Below, in pieces: positions 18,610 through 26,720 of a stretch of DNA of 64,000 nt. Within the stretch, counting starts at the first letter, position 1. Every line of letters starts with the position of its first letter. A program made the translations under genes and the position numbers. The notes beneath the pieces are model-generated. The model was given only the letters and a program-made list of their open reading frames with translations. It had not been told where the DNA came from and did not search any database. The stretch is taken from contig NZ_JAHVAH010000001.1 of assembly GCF_019264355.1 (NCBI RefSeq), positions 1,658,001-1,722,000 of the forward strand, written 5' to 3'. Source of the DNA: Sphingomicrobium clamense. Lineage in GTDB: Bacteria; Pseudomonadota; Alphaproteobacteria; Sphingomonadales; Sphingomonadaceae.

Positions 18610-18633
18610 GTCCTATGGACTAAATGTTAGTCC
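18610..18633. promoter_or_regulatory. Overlapping palindromes in the divergent promoter region (operator candidate)
   Basis: GGACTAA-ATG-TTAGTCC (18617-18633) is a perfect inverted repeat with 7-base arms, and GTCC-TAT-GGAC (18610-18620) overlaps its left arm. It sits between the Crp/Fnr gene and the 18704 operon, where a divergent regulator would bind. A separate TTGATCAA is at 18669. The binding protein is an inference. Confidence 0.45.
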
Positions 18634-18703
18634 TCCGTAACGGAACGCAGGGCATCGCGAGCTCGTATGTTGATCAAGCTTTAACGCGAGGGCTATCGCT
18701 TCC

Positions 18704-18943
18704 ATGTTCACTCGACTTGACCCGCCAATCCCCATGCACGTGCTCGACAAGGGTTCGGGCCTTGCATTTGCGGTCATCGATTATGGTGTCGAACATCATC
18801 TGGTTTGGGTCATCGCGCTCGACGAGGGTGGTGAAATCTGGTGCGCGCCCAACCCGCGCGTGCGGGTCCAGGCCAACTGGACGATGGGGCGGACCAAACA
18901 GTCTGCGTCGGTCCGTCCCATCAACCGGGGGCACGCCTCATGA
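18704..18943 (+). CDS. Small hypothetical protein (79 aa)
   Basis: Not recognised. The 79 residues have no signal peptide or membrane helix; the central part VLDKGSGLAFAVIDYGVEHH followed by LVWVIALDEGGEIWCAPNP looks like a small beta-rich fold. Its stop overlaps the following membrane-protein start (ATGA, 18940-18943), so it is very probably a real gene and the first of a four-gene operon. An internal ATG at 18734 is an alternative start. GAGGG lies about 12 bases before the first ATG, which is rather far. Confidence 0.65.
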   Translation: MFTRLDPPIPMHVLDKGSGLAFAVIDYGVEHHLVWVIALDEGGEIWCAPNPRVRVQANWTMGRTKQSASVRPINRGHAS

Positions 18944-19797
18944 TCGCCATCACCCCTTGGGATTGCGAGATCACCGACAAAGACGAATGCTGCAAAGCCG
19001 GCGACGTCGAGACGCGCGACCTCGCCCGCGGGATGGCAGGTGCGCTATTCGTGTCCCTGCCGCTGCTCTTCACGATGGAGATGTGGCAGATCGCGCGGAC
19101 CATCCCCGATACCGTCCTGCTAATTTTCCTGAGCTTGTCCTTTTTTATCGTGCGCGCGTTCATCGAATTCGCCGGTTATCGGCGCGAGGCGTGGCAGCGC
19201 AGCAAATGGTGGGATGCCCTGGTGGCCATGGGGATCGGCCTTGTCGCCAGCGCCGTGACCCTCTTCGTGGCCGGCATCATCAGCTTCCAAGTCGATTATT
19301 ATCTTTCCGCCAAGCTGATCGCACTCGAGACAATTCCGACCTCAATCGGCGCCGCGGTTGCGATGAACCAGCTGGGCGGCGGCGATGCGGCAAAAGACGT
19401 TCCCTTCTCGCCCGATTTATCGGTGCTGATCGCCTCGCTACTTGGCGGATTCCTCTTTGCGTTCAACATTGCACCGACGATTGAAACCAAGGTGATCGTG
19501 CTTCAACAAAGCTGGTGGCAGGTCGGGTTGACCTTTTTGCTGTCCCTGGGGGTGTCGTATTTGATGGTGGCCGTCGCCTGTTTCGAGACGCGCGATCTCG
19601 ACAAGCGCAGGATTATCAACGCCGAATGGCTCGAAGCGTTGATCGCCTATCTCGTCGCCTTCCTGATTTCGATGCTGCTCCTCTGGGTCTTCGGTTACGG
19701 TACGCCGACGGATCCGCTCGAGGTGTGGCTGCCCCAAACCATTGCGCTCGCCTATGCCACGACACTGGGCGGCGCCGCCGGGAGACTGATACTGTGA
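18940..19797 (+). CDS. TIGR02587-type integral membrane protein
   Basis: A 285-aa inner-membrane protein with about seven hydrophobic segments (for example LFVSLPLLFTMEMW, TVLLIFLSLSFFIVRAFIEF, LVAMGIGLVASAVTLFVAG, LIAYLVAFLISMLLLWVFGY). I recognise it as the TIGR02587 family, known only as a two-gene partner of TIGR02588, and the next gene is exactly that partner. Function unknown. A cysteine pair (ECC) near residue 14 lies before the first helix. Start by ATGA overlap with the 79-aa gene; the following gene starts inside its stop (GTGA). Confidence 0.82.
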   Translation: MIAITPWDCEITDKDECCKAGDVETRDLARGMAGALFVSLPLLFTMEMWQIARTIPDTVLLIFLSLSFFIVRAFIEFAGYRREAWQRSKWWDALVAMGIGLVASAVTLFVAGIISFQVDYYLSAKLIALETIPTSIGAAVAMNQLGGGDAAKDVPFSPDLSVLIASLLGGFLFAFNIAPTIETKVIVLQQSWWQVGLTFLLSLGVSYLMVAVACFETRDLDKRRIINAEWLEALIAYLVAFLISMLLLWVFGYGTPTDPLEVWLPQTIALAYATTLGGAAGRLIL

Positions 19798-20195
19798 GCG
19801 ACCAAGACAAAGACGACGACCAGCAATCTACAGAAAAGCATCCGCCGACGGTGCTGGGCTGGATCGTGCGGGTCTTCAGCCTTGCGATGCTTGCCCTGCT
19901 GGTCGGCATCATCGTGTGGAAGATGACGACCGAAACGCAGGAAATCGCCTTCGAAAGCGAATTGGTAACCGAAGAGGTGCGGCAACAGGGCGACGGTTGG
20001 CTCGTGCCGATCGACGTGACCAACAAAGGGAGCCGAACGGCCCACCTCCTCCGCTTGAAAGTCACAGCCGGCGAAACGAAGGAAATCGTCGAAATCCCAA
20101 TGATCGGAGCAAGCGAGACGGTGCGCTATGTCATCCGCACCGATGCGCCGGTCGATGCCGTCAGTCACGAGATCGTCAGCTATGAAACTCCGTGA
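19794..20195 (+). CDS. TIGR02588-type membrane-anchored protein
   Basis: 133 aa: a charged cytoplasmic N-terminus (SDQDKDDDQQSTEKH), one transmembrane helix at about 20-45 (VLGWIVRVFSLAMLALLVGI), and a soluble beta-rich domain outside (WLVPIDVTNKGSRTAHLLRL, then VRYVIRTDAPVD). This matches TIGR02588, the obligate companion of TIGR02587. The soluble part resembles an immunoglobulin-like domain, which is my inference. It begins at the GTG within the GTGA overlap at 19794 and its end overlaps the next start by 14 bases, indicating coupled translation of all three genes. Confidence 0.8.
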   Translation: MSDQDKDDDQQSTEKHPPTVLGWIVRVFSLAMLALLVGIIVWKMTTETQEIAFESELVTEEVRQQGDGWLVPIDVTNKGSRTAHLLRLKVTAGETKEIVEIPMIGASETVRYVIRTDAPVDAVSHEIVSYETP

Positions 20196-20937
20196 ATTCA
20201 GGCTCGATGCCGACGGCGTTCAATCGTTGCGTGCAGCTCCGCCGCCGCTTGCCGATGCTGATAGCGTCGTGCGAGACGGTGTCGACCTCGCCGTCACTTT
20301 CAAGCAATTCATCCAGGAGCGATCCTACCCCTGCGTCGGAGCGAAAAGCGCGCTGACGAAGAACCAGATGACCGCCTATGTCGGCTCCGACTTGACGTCG
20401 GCGTGGGATGACGTGGCGCTGGCGAGCGAGCTGGTCGATTTTGCGCGAAGCTACACGGAACATCGCGAGCTGTTCGTGACCTTCGTCGCATTCTTTCCGA
20501 AAACCCCGCCGCTCGACGAAGAAGGGTTCGAAGCGGCGATATGGAGGCGTATTGCATCGCTTCAGGCCAAGGACGAATGGCTCGGTCAGGACTATGACCC
20601 CAACGTCGATTCCGATCCGTCCAGCCCCAAATTCTCCCTGAGCTTTGGCGGGCAGTCATTCTTCGTCGTGGGCATGCACCCCAGCGCATCGCGCCCGGCC
20701 CGGCGCTTTGACGTGCCGGTGATGGTATTCAACCTGCACGACCAGTTCGAACGGCTACGCGAACAGGGACGTTACGAAAAACTCCGCTCGTCGATCCTCG
20801 AACGCGACGAACAGCTCGCCGGAGACATTAATCCGATGCTGGCACGCCACGGCGAGGAATCCGAAGCGCGCCAATATTCGGGGCGGATCGTCGGTCCGGA
20901 CTGGACCTGTCCCTGGCCGGGACGCGGCGAGCAATAG
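20182..20937 (+). CDS. YqcI/YcgG-family heme-dependent N-hydroxylase-like protein (GntA/DcsA type)
   Basis: 251 aa of the YqcI/YcgG family, which includes DcsA (heme protein forming N-omega-hydroxyarginine) and the guanitoxin enzyme GntA. Diagnostic stretches: FIQERSYPCVGAKSALTKNQ, then LFVTFVAFFPKTPPLDE, FFVVGMHPSASRPARRF, VMVFNLHDQFERLREQGRYE and NPMLARHGEESEARQYSGR. The MHP histidine and NLH histidine are heme-ligand candidates. Substrate is unknown; an arginine or guanidine-type nitrogen is only a family-based guess. It is translationally coupled to TIGR02588, which ties an enzyme to an otherwise function-less membrane pair. Confidence 0.85.
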   Translation: MKLREFRLDADGVQSLRAAPPPLADADSVVRDGVDLAVTFKQFIQERSYPCVGAKSALTKNQMTAYVGSDLTSAWDDVALASELVDFARSYTEHRELFVTFVAFFPKTPPLDEEGFEAAIWRRIASLQAKDEWLGQDYDPNVDSDPSSPKFSLSFGGQSFFVVGMHPSASRPARRFDVPVMVFNLHDQFERLREQGRYEKLRSSILERDEQLAGDINPMLARHGEESEARQYSGRIVGPDWTCPWPGRGEQ

Positions 20938-20941
20938 AGAA

Positions 20942-20967
20942 GCGCCGCCCCAAACGAGGAGCGGCGC
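20942..20967. terminator. GC-rich hairpin between convergent genes
   Basis: GCGCCGC (20942-20948) and GCGGCGC (20961-20967) form a perfect 7-pair stem four bases after the N-hydroxylase stop. Neither side has a good T-run, so it may act as a bidirectional stabilising hairpin rather than a full terminator. Confidence 0.45.
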
Positions 20968-20988
20968 CCTTCAGTATAACGACAAGGA

Positions 20989-21492
20989 TTACGCCTTTGC
21001 GGCTTCGTTGACGCAGCCTTCGGCGACCTTGGTCATTTCTTCGTCGGCCCAATAAATGTCCTTGGTGATCTGATCGAGCTTGTCGGCATGATCCGACTTG
21101 CCAAGACCTTCGGCGAAGGCCGCGGCCGACCCGAACCCGCAAATGCCGTAATGGCACAAGCGCTGATACTGGGTCAGAATCACGACGTCCTGCACGGCAT
21201 TGAGGTGCGGCGCTTCTTCGAGCGCGTGCTTGCGCGCTTCCTTCACGAGACCTTCCATGCCCTTGCAATGCTCCTTGCCGCTTTCGCCGCAATCCTGGAG
21301 CAGTTGCTTGGTCGTCTCGGTATGCTGCTCAATCCCGTCGACGGTTTTCTTAAGCATCGCCTTCAAGTCGTCATTTTCCGCCGCATCGTGCAGCTCCTTG
21401 ACGACACCTTTCATCTGGTCGTTGGCCGAGATGAGATCCTTGAGCTCGTGAGTGTAGCAATCTTTGAGATTCTTGGGGGCAGACACGTTCAT
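20989..21492 (-). CDS. DUF892 (YciE/YciF-like) ferritin-like protein
   Basis: 167 aa, all-helical. NLKDCYTHELKDLISANDQM at the N-terminus is the family hallmark, and the following helices carry acidic and histidine residues (GIEQHTETTKQ, HYGICGFGSAAAFAEGLG) expected for a four-helix ferritin-like bundle. YciE/YciF relatives are stress-induced, but metal binding and role are not settled. Several extra cysteines (DCGESGKEHC, LCHYGICG) are notable. AGAAGGAGT stands immediately before the ATG. Monocistronic; it converges with the N-hydroxylase operon. Confidence 0.83.
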   Translation of the reverse strand: MNVSAPKNLKDCYTHELKDLISANDQMKGVVKELHDAAENDDLKAMLKKTVDGIEQHTETTKQLLQDCGESGKEHCKGMEGLVKEARKHALEEAPHLNAVQDVVILTQYQRLCHYGICGFGSAAAFAEGLGKSDHADKLDQITKDIYWADEEMTKVAEGCVNEAAKA

Positions 21493-21625
21493 ACTCCTTC
21501 TACTGTGATGCAGAAGGGATGCGCGAGCGCAGCGTCACGTTCCGTGGAATGCGCTGAAATCACCTAAACATTTGTTAGGCCGGCGCAACCGGCAGGCGTG
21601 GACAGCGGACAAGATTGTCGAAGGC

Positions 21626-21700
21626 TGGCTGGGGCGGCAGGATTCGAACCTGCGAATGGCGGCACCAAAAGCCGCTGCCTTACCACTTGGCGACGCCCCA
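21626..21700 (-). tRNA. tRNA-Gln (UUG)
   Basis: The reverse strand folds as a complete cloverleaf: acceptor TGGGGCG/CGCCCCA, D-arm CGCCAAGTGGTAAGGCA, anticodon arm GCGGC-TTTTGGT-GCCGC with anticodon TTG, T-arm with GGTTCGAATCC, discriminator G and an encoded CCA. The 5' end is base 21700. It resembles bacterial tRNA-Gln closely. No element is integrated here. Confidence 0.97.
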
Positions 21701-21745
21701 GCAGCGGGGGCGGCTTATAGCCGCTCCGGCGCGGTTGAAAAGGGG

Positions 21746-24121
21746 TCAGGCGCGTTTTGCAAGCGGTGCGACGGAAGAGTGCTCCGGAAAGGCCGGGCGC
21801 CCAAAGAGATATCCCTGCAGCTGGTCGATACCCAAATCGCGCATCGCAGCCGCCTGCGCCTCCTCTTCGATCCCTTCGGCAGTCGTTTCGACCCCGAGAC
21901 CGTCGGCCAGCGCGAGGATGGCGCGCACAATGGCGAGGCAGTTGCGATCGCCCTCGGCCGCACCACGCGCGAACATCGAGTCGATCTTGATCTTCGAGAA
22001 GTGCGCGCGCGCGAGATAGCCGAAGCTGGAATAGCCCTTGCCGAAATCATCGATGACGAGACGAACGCCAAGCGCACGCAGCCGCTCGAGCGACGCGAGC
22101 GTCTCAGCATCGTCGCCCAAGAAGATCGTCTCGGTCACTTCCAGTTCGAGCCGGCTCGGTTCGAGTCCTGAGGTGGCAAGCGCGGAGACGACGGTCTTGG
22201 CAAGTCCTGCGCCCGTCAGCTGCGCGGCGGAGATGTTGACGGCCACACGCGCTCCATCGCTCCAGCCCGCAGCTTCCGCGCAGGCTTCTCGGATGACCCA
22301 GTCGCCGATGCGGTGGATCAACCCGGCATCTTCGATAATCGGAATGAAGGTCTCGGGGCTGATCGCACCACGCGTGGCGTGGTTCCAGCGCAGCAGTGCC
22401 TCGCGCGCCACAAGTCTTCCGCCCTGCGCCTCGACGATCGGCTGGTAGGCCAGCGACAGCGCGTCCTGCGCCAGCGCCTGCCGCACGTCATGTTCCAGCA
22501 GGCGCATATCCTCGGCCTTCTCGAACATCGCCTGCTCGTAGAATGCGTAACCGCCACGCCCTTCATTTTTCGCGCGATAGAGTGCGAGGTCGGCTGAGCG
22601 CATCAGCCCTTCTTCGTCAACGCCGTCTTCGGGCGCGATGGCGATGCCAACGGTGGCGCCGACATGGAGGTCCGCAGCGCCAATCTCGATCGTGCGCGAC
22701 AGGTCGGCGATGATTTCGAGCGCGAGACCCGCCAGCACCGCGCGGTCGCTCGGCCCGGTCCAGATGATGGCAAACTCGTCGCCGCCCAACCGGCCCACGG
22801 TACCGCCGTCACCGACCGTCTTCACCAAGCGAGCCGCCACCTTGCACAAAAGCTGGTCGCCAATCGCGTGGCCGAGCGTGTCGTTGACGAGCTTGAAGCG
22901 GTCGAGATCGACGACGAGCATGGCGCAGTCGTCGCCATTCTCGCTCACGCCGATGATCGCTTCTTCGAGCAGTTCGCGCATCAGCAGTCTGTTGGCGATG
23001 CCGGTCAAGGGGTCGGTACGCGCGGTACGGACCGCGTCGTCGCCCTTGAGACGCAGCTCGGTAATGTCCGACCCGACGCCCCGCCAGCCGACGATGCGAC
23101 CACGGTCGTCGCGCATGGGCTTGCCCGAAAGCGAATACCAGCGCTGGCTGTCGACGGAGGGGATGGCGACATCCTTGAATTCTTCGCCCTTCTCAAGCGA
23201 TTCGAACAGTGAGCGCATGCCGCTCGACAGGTTCACGATCCGGCCCGTCGGGTCGAGAAACTGGCGTGCATGGACGCCGATCGTCTCGGATGGCGAGCGC
23301 GACAGCGATCCCGCGAGGTCCTTCGACACGTGGACGATCCGCAATTCGTGATCGAGCTCCCACAGGCCGCCTGACCCCGCGGCCTCGAACTCGCGCAGCA
23401 GTTCGATGATCTCGCCCTTTTCCTGAAGTTCGAGACGCGCCCGTGCGTGGCCGATGAAACGGCGCGCATTCGCCGTGATCGCCCAGGTCAAGGAGGCCGC
23501 ATAAATGAGCGACATCAGCAGCATCGGGATATTGTCGATCTTGATGGTGATCGTGATCGCGCCGACCAGCATTACGAGCATGTAGCTGAGCGCGGCCGGC
23601 GGGACGGTCACCATGGTGATGCTGCCCGCCGAAAGCAGGACCGCGATCAGCACGGTCATGTAGAGTTGAGCATCGGCGCTCGCAGCGTCAAACCACAGGA
23701 AAGGCGGGACCAGCCACAAGAAAGCGATGGTGCAGATCGCCCGCGTGACATGCGTAAAGCTTGTCGGCTTTCGGCTGCGATATTCCGCATCGAGACGCAA
23801 TCGGCGCGCGCGAAAGCCGCGCCACACACAAATTCCGATCCCGACACTGCCCCAAACGAGAAGTTGTATGTGAGGCGCATTGTCCCACAGCGCGAAGATA
23901 AGGAGTATCGCTGCTAGCGCTTGCGTGAAGACCGTGATCGGAACAAGTTTGACAAGCACTTCCAGTTGCTGGGCGCGAATGGCCTTGAGAACGCTTCCCT
24001 GCGGCGCAGCGAGTGAAAAAATGTCCCGAGCGCTGACGTCGCGCGCAGGCTCAAGCGCTTCGCCCTCGAATTCGGGCAAGCGTTTTGACATTCCCCTATT
24101 TTCGGCTTGAAACCCCGCCAT
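21746..24121 (-). CDS. Membrane PAS-GGDEF-EAL dual c-di-GMP enzyme (copy 1)
   Basis: About 791 aa. Several hydrophobic segments at roughly 55-215 form a membrane sensor, then a PAS domain (about 255-370, ending VGWRGVGSDIT), GGDEF (about 385-545; RLGGDEFAIIW intact) and EAL (about 555-790; REALLRWNH, FGKGYSSFGYL, AEGIEEEAQ). The RxxD inhibition site nine residues before GGDEF is absent. In the EAL domain the usual DDFGTG loop reads DDFGKG. Both activities remain possible. Start is uncertain: ATG 24121, ATG 24091 or TTG 24130. It is the tandem neighbour of a paralogue with the same architecture, 146 bases away. Confidence 0.9.
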   Translation of the reverse strand: MAGFQAENRGMSKRLPEFEGEALEPARDVSARDIFSLAAPQGSVLKAIRAQQLEVLVKLVPITVFTQALAAILLIFALWDNAPHIQLLVWGSVGIGICVWRGFRARRLRLDAEYRSRKPTSFTHVTRAICTIAFLWLVPPFLWFDAASADAQLYMTVLIAVLLSAGSITMVTVPPAALSYMLVMLVGAITITIKIDNIPMLLMSLIYAASLTWAITANARRFIGHARARLELQEKGEIIELLREFEAAGSGGLWELDHELRIVHVSKDLAGSLSRSPSETIGVHARQFLDPTGRIVNLSSGMRSLFESLEKGEEFKDVAIPSVDSQRWYSLSGKPMRDDRGRIVGWRGVGSDITELRLKGDDAVRTARTDPLTGIANRLLMRELLEEAIIGVSENGDDCAMLVVDLDRFKLVNDTLGHAIGDQLLCKVAARLVKTVGDGGTVGRLGGDEFAIIWTGPSDRAVLAGLALEIIADLSRTIEIGAADLHVGATVGIAIAPEDGVDEEGLMRSADLALYRAKNEGRGGYAFYEQAMFEKAEDMRLLEHDVRQALAQDALSLAYQPIVEAQGGRLVAREALLRWNHATRGAISPETFIPIIEDAGLIHRIGDWVIREACAEAAGWSDGARVAVNISAAQLTGAGLAKTVVSALATSGLEPSRLELEVTETIFLGDDAETLASLERLRALGVRLVIDDFGKGYSSFGYLARAHFSKIKIDSMFARGAAEGDRNCLAIVRAILALADGLGVETTAEGIEEEAQAAAMRDLGIDQLQGYLFGRPAFPEHSSVAPLAKRA

Positions 24122-24267
24122 ACCAACCAAACTACGCTCGTCCCATCCCCGGTCCCAGCAGAACCGCCCGGGACAAAAAACACGGAATTTACCAAGAAAC
24201 CGTGAAAGCGGCGTCCGCCATACAAGGGTGGCCTGACTAAGGCAAGAATAGATGTGTTTATAAGGAG

Positions 24268-26619
24268 TTAGCTTGCGTTCGCGGCTTCGAAACGCGCATC
24301 GCCGATCGCATTGGTGCCGGGCTCCACGAATTCGGGGCGGCCGTAAAGGAAGCCCTGCAACTGGTCGATGCCAAGGTTGCGCATCAGACCCGCCTGTTCG
24401 GCGGTCTCCACACCCTCAGCCGTCGTTTCGACGCCAAGCCCGTTGGCGAGCGCGAGAATGCCCTGGATGATGGCGAGGCTGTTGCGATCGCCGGCCGAGG
24501 CCTGCCGGACGAAATTCTGGTCGATCTTGATCTTGGAGAAATGGGCGCGCGAGAGGTAGCCGAAGCTGGAGTAGCCTTGCCCGAAATCGTCGAGCACGAG
24601 GCGGACGCCAAGCTCGCGCAGCCGTTCGAGCGAGGCGAGCGTGTCGGCATCTTCGCCGAGGAACACTGTCTCGGTAACCTCCAGCTCGAGCCGCTTGGGA
24701 TCCAGCCCGCTGCGATTGAGTGCGTCGAGCACCGTGTCGGCGAGCCGGTCACCCGGCAGCTGCGCGGCGCTGATATTGACGGCCACGTGCACCTCGTCTT
24801 CCCAGTGGGCGGCTTCTGCGCACGCCTCGTGGATGACCCAATCGCCAATCTGGTGGATCAGGCCTGAATCCTCGATCACCGGAATGAAGACATGGGGCGC
24901 GATGTCGCCGCGCACCGGATGCCGCCAGCGCAACAGCGCTTCGCGTGCCACGAGGCGGCGCCCGCGCGCGGTCACGATCGGCTGGTAAGCGAGACGCATC
25001 GCATTGGTCTGGAGCGCCTTGCGCACTTCGTTTTCGAGCAGGCGATGATCTTCCGCAGCCTTGCGCATCGCCGGCTCGAAGAAGGCATGGCCGCCCCTCC
25101 CCGCCGCTTTCGCGCGATAGAGCGCCAGGTCGGCGGACGGCATCAGCTCGTCCTCGCTATGCCCGTGGACCCCGCCGATCGCGATCCCAATGGTCGCGCC
25201 GACATGAAGGTTGGCCGCGCCGATATTGACGCTTTCCGCAAGCTCGACGCTGATCTTGTCGGCCAGCGCGGACAAGGTGTCGCGATCGACCGGGCCGGTC
25301 CAGATGACCGCAAACTCGTCACCGCCGAGCCGACCGACCTTGCCCCCCTCTCCGACAATCCGTTCGAGCCGCTGGGCGACGATGCATAGCAGTTGGTCGC
25401 CGATGGCGTGCCCCATCGTGTCGTTGATCAGCTTGAACCGGTCGAGGTCAACCAGCAGCAAGGCGCAGCTTTCCTGCTTGTTGATCAGGCCAAGCAGCGC
25501 TTCTTCGAGCAACTCGCGGACAAGCAGGCGGTTGGCGATTCCCGTGAGCGGGTCACTGCGCGCGGCACGCACGGAGTCGGAACCGAACAGGCGCACCTGC
25601 GTGATGTCCGTGCCGACACCGCGCCAGCCGACCAGATGGCCATCCTCGTCATAGCTGGGGCGTCCCGAGAAGGCCCACCACTGCCCGGAATCAGGGCTCG
25701 GCACGGCGATGTCGTGAAACGGAATCTCGCGCTCGAAATGATCGAATAGCGACTGCATGCCCGAGGACACGTCGACGATCTTCTCGTGCGGATCGAGCAG
25801 CCAGCGAACCGGCTTTCCGACCGTCCGGGTCACATCGAAAGCGGCCGCTTCGGCAAGCTCGGGTGAAATGTGAGTGATGTTGAGATCGGCATCGGTCTCC
25901 CAGATGCCGCCGGAGCCCGCGGCGCCGAATTCGCGCAGCAGGTCGACGATGTCCGCCGCCTCCTGAAGCTGGTAGCGATTACCGACATGGGCGATCAACG
26001 CGCGGGCATTTGCGAGCACCGCCCAGATCAGCCCGGCGGTGTAGACGCTCGCGAGCGCAGCGAGCGGCAGGCTCGCAATCTTGAAGCACAGGATCAGCGC
26101 GGCGGTGAGGATCGACGTCAGGTAGACGAGCGCGGCGGGCGGGATCGCGGTGAAGGTCAGCGGCCCACCCGAGAGAAGCCCCGCATAGATCGCGGCCATC
26201 GCCAGCAGGCCCATCAGGCCGACATCATCGGCCCAGAACAGCGGCGGGACCCACCAGAAAAATGAAATCAGCCCGATCGACACAGTGATCCGCGTGAACG
26301 AGGTGGGGTGTTCGCGCGCATAATCGGGGTCTGCGCGAAGCCTTGCCGCCCGGATCGCCCGCGACAGCGCGACAATTGTTCCGAATGCAAGCCACGCGAC
26401 CAGCTCCACGCGCGGCACTTGATTCCACAGCGAAACCGTGAGGAAGAGCGCTGCGAAACTGTGCAAGGCGAGCGTCAGCGGCATCGTCCGGATCATGGTC
26501 CGGATCTGCGCACGATGGACGGCCCTGCCGAGCAGGTCGTGCGGCCGACGCAGGCTGAGCAAACGCCTCAGCCCCGGCGTCGGTAGCTTCTCATGCCTGT
26601 ATTGAGGACCGAACCCCAA
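24268..26619 (-). CDS. Membrane PAS-GGDEF-EAL dual c-di-GMP enzyme (copy 2)
   Basis: About 783 aa and the same layout as the neighbouring copy: N-terminal membrane region (for example FAALFLTVSLWNQ, LIALVLTSILTAALILCFK-like helices), PAS, GGDEF (RLGGDEFAVIWTG intact, RxxD site missing) and EAL (REALLRWRH, DDFGQGYSSFGYL, AEGVETAEQ). Many stretches are identical between the two proteins, such as GIANRLLxRELLEEA, so this is a tandem duplication that has since diverged most in the N-terminus. TTG 26619 is chosen because GGGGG lies five bases upstream; GTG 26652 would add 11 residues. No ATG is available near the start. Confidence 0.9.
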   Translation of the reverse strand: MGFGPQYRHEKLPTPGLRRLLSLRRPHDLLGRAVHRAQIRTMIRTMPLTLALHSFAALFLTVSLWNQVPRVELVAWLAFGTIVALSRAIRAARLRADPDYAREHPTSFTRITVSIGLISFFWWVPPLFWADDVGLMGLLAMAAIYAGLLSGGPLTFTAIPPAALVYLTSILTAALILCFKIASLPLAALASVYTAGLIWAVLANARALIAHVGNRYQLQEAADIVDLLREFGAAGSGGIWETDADLNITHISPELAEAAAFDVTRTVGKPVRWLLDPHEKIVDVSSGMQSLFDHFEREIPFHDIAVPSPDSGQWWAFSGRPSYDEDGHLVGWRGVGTDITQVRLFGSDSVRAARSDPLTGIANRLLVRELLEEALLGLINKQESCALLLVDLDRFKLINDTMGHAIGDQLLCIVAQRLERIVGEGGKVGRLGGDEFAVIWTGPVDRDTLSALADKISVELAESVNIGAANLHVGATIGIAIGGVHGHSEDELMPSADLALYRAKAAGRGGHAFFEPAMRKAAEDHRLLENEVRKALQTNAMRLAYQPIVTARGRRLVAREALLRWRHPVRGDIAPHVFIPVIEDSGLIHQIGDWVIHEACAEAAHWEDEVHVAVNISAAQLPGDRLADTVLDALNRSGLDPKRLELEVTETVFLGEDADTLASLERLRELGVRLVLDDFGQGYSSFGYLSRAHFSKIKIDQNFVRQASAGDRNSLAIIQGILALANGLGVETTAEGVETAEQAGLMRNLGIDQLQGFLYGRPEFVEPGTNAIGDARFEAANAS

Positions 26620-26720
26620 AGATTCCCCCTTTTTCGAGCGTGAGCGCTCCACCGAAGAAAGCGCTCGCTCCGCGGTTTGGCGATCCGGAAGGCGGGACGG
26701 GACGATACGGGCCTACAGAA

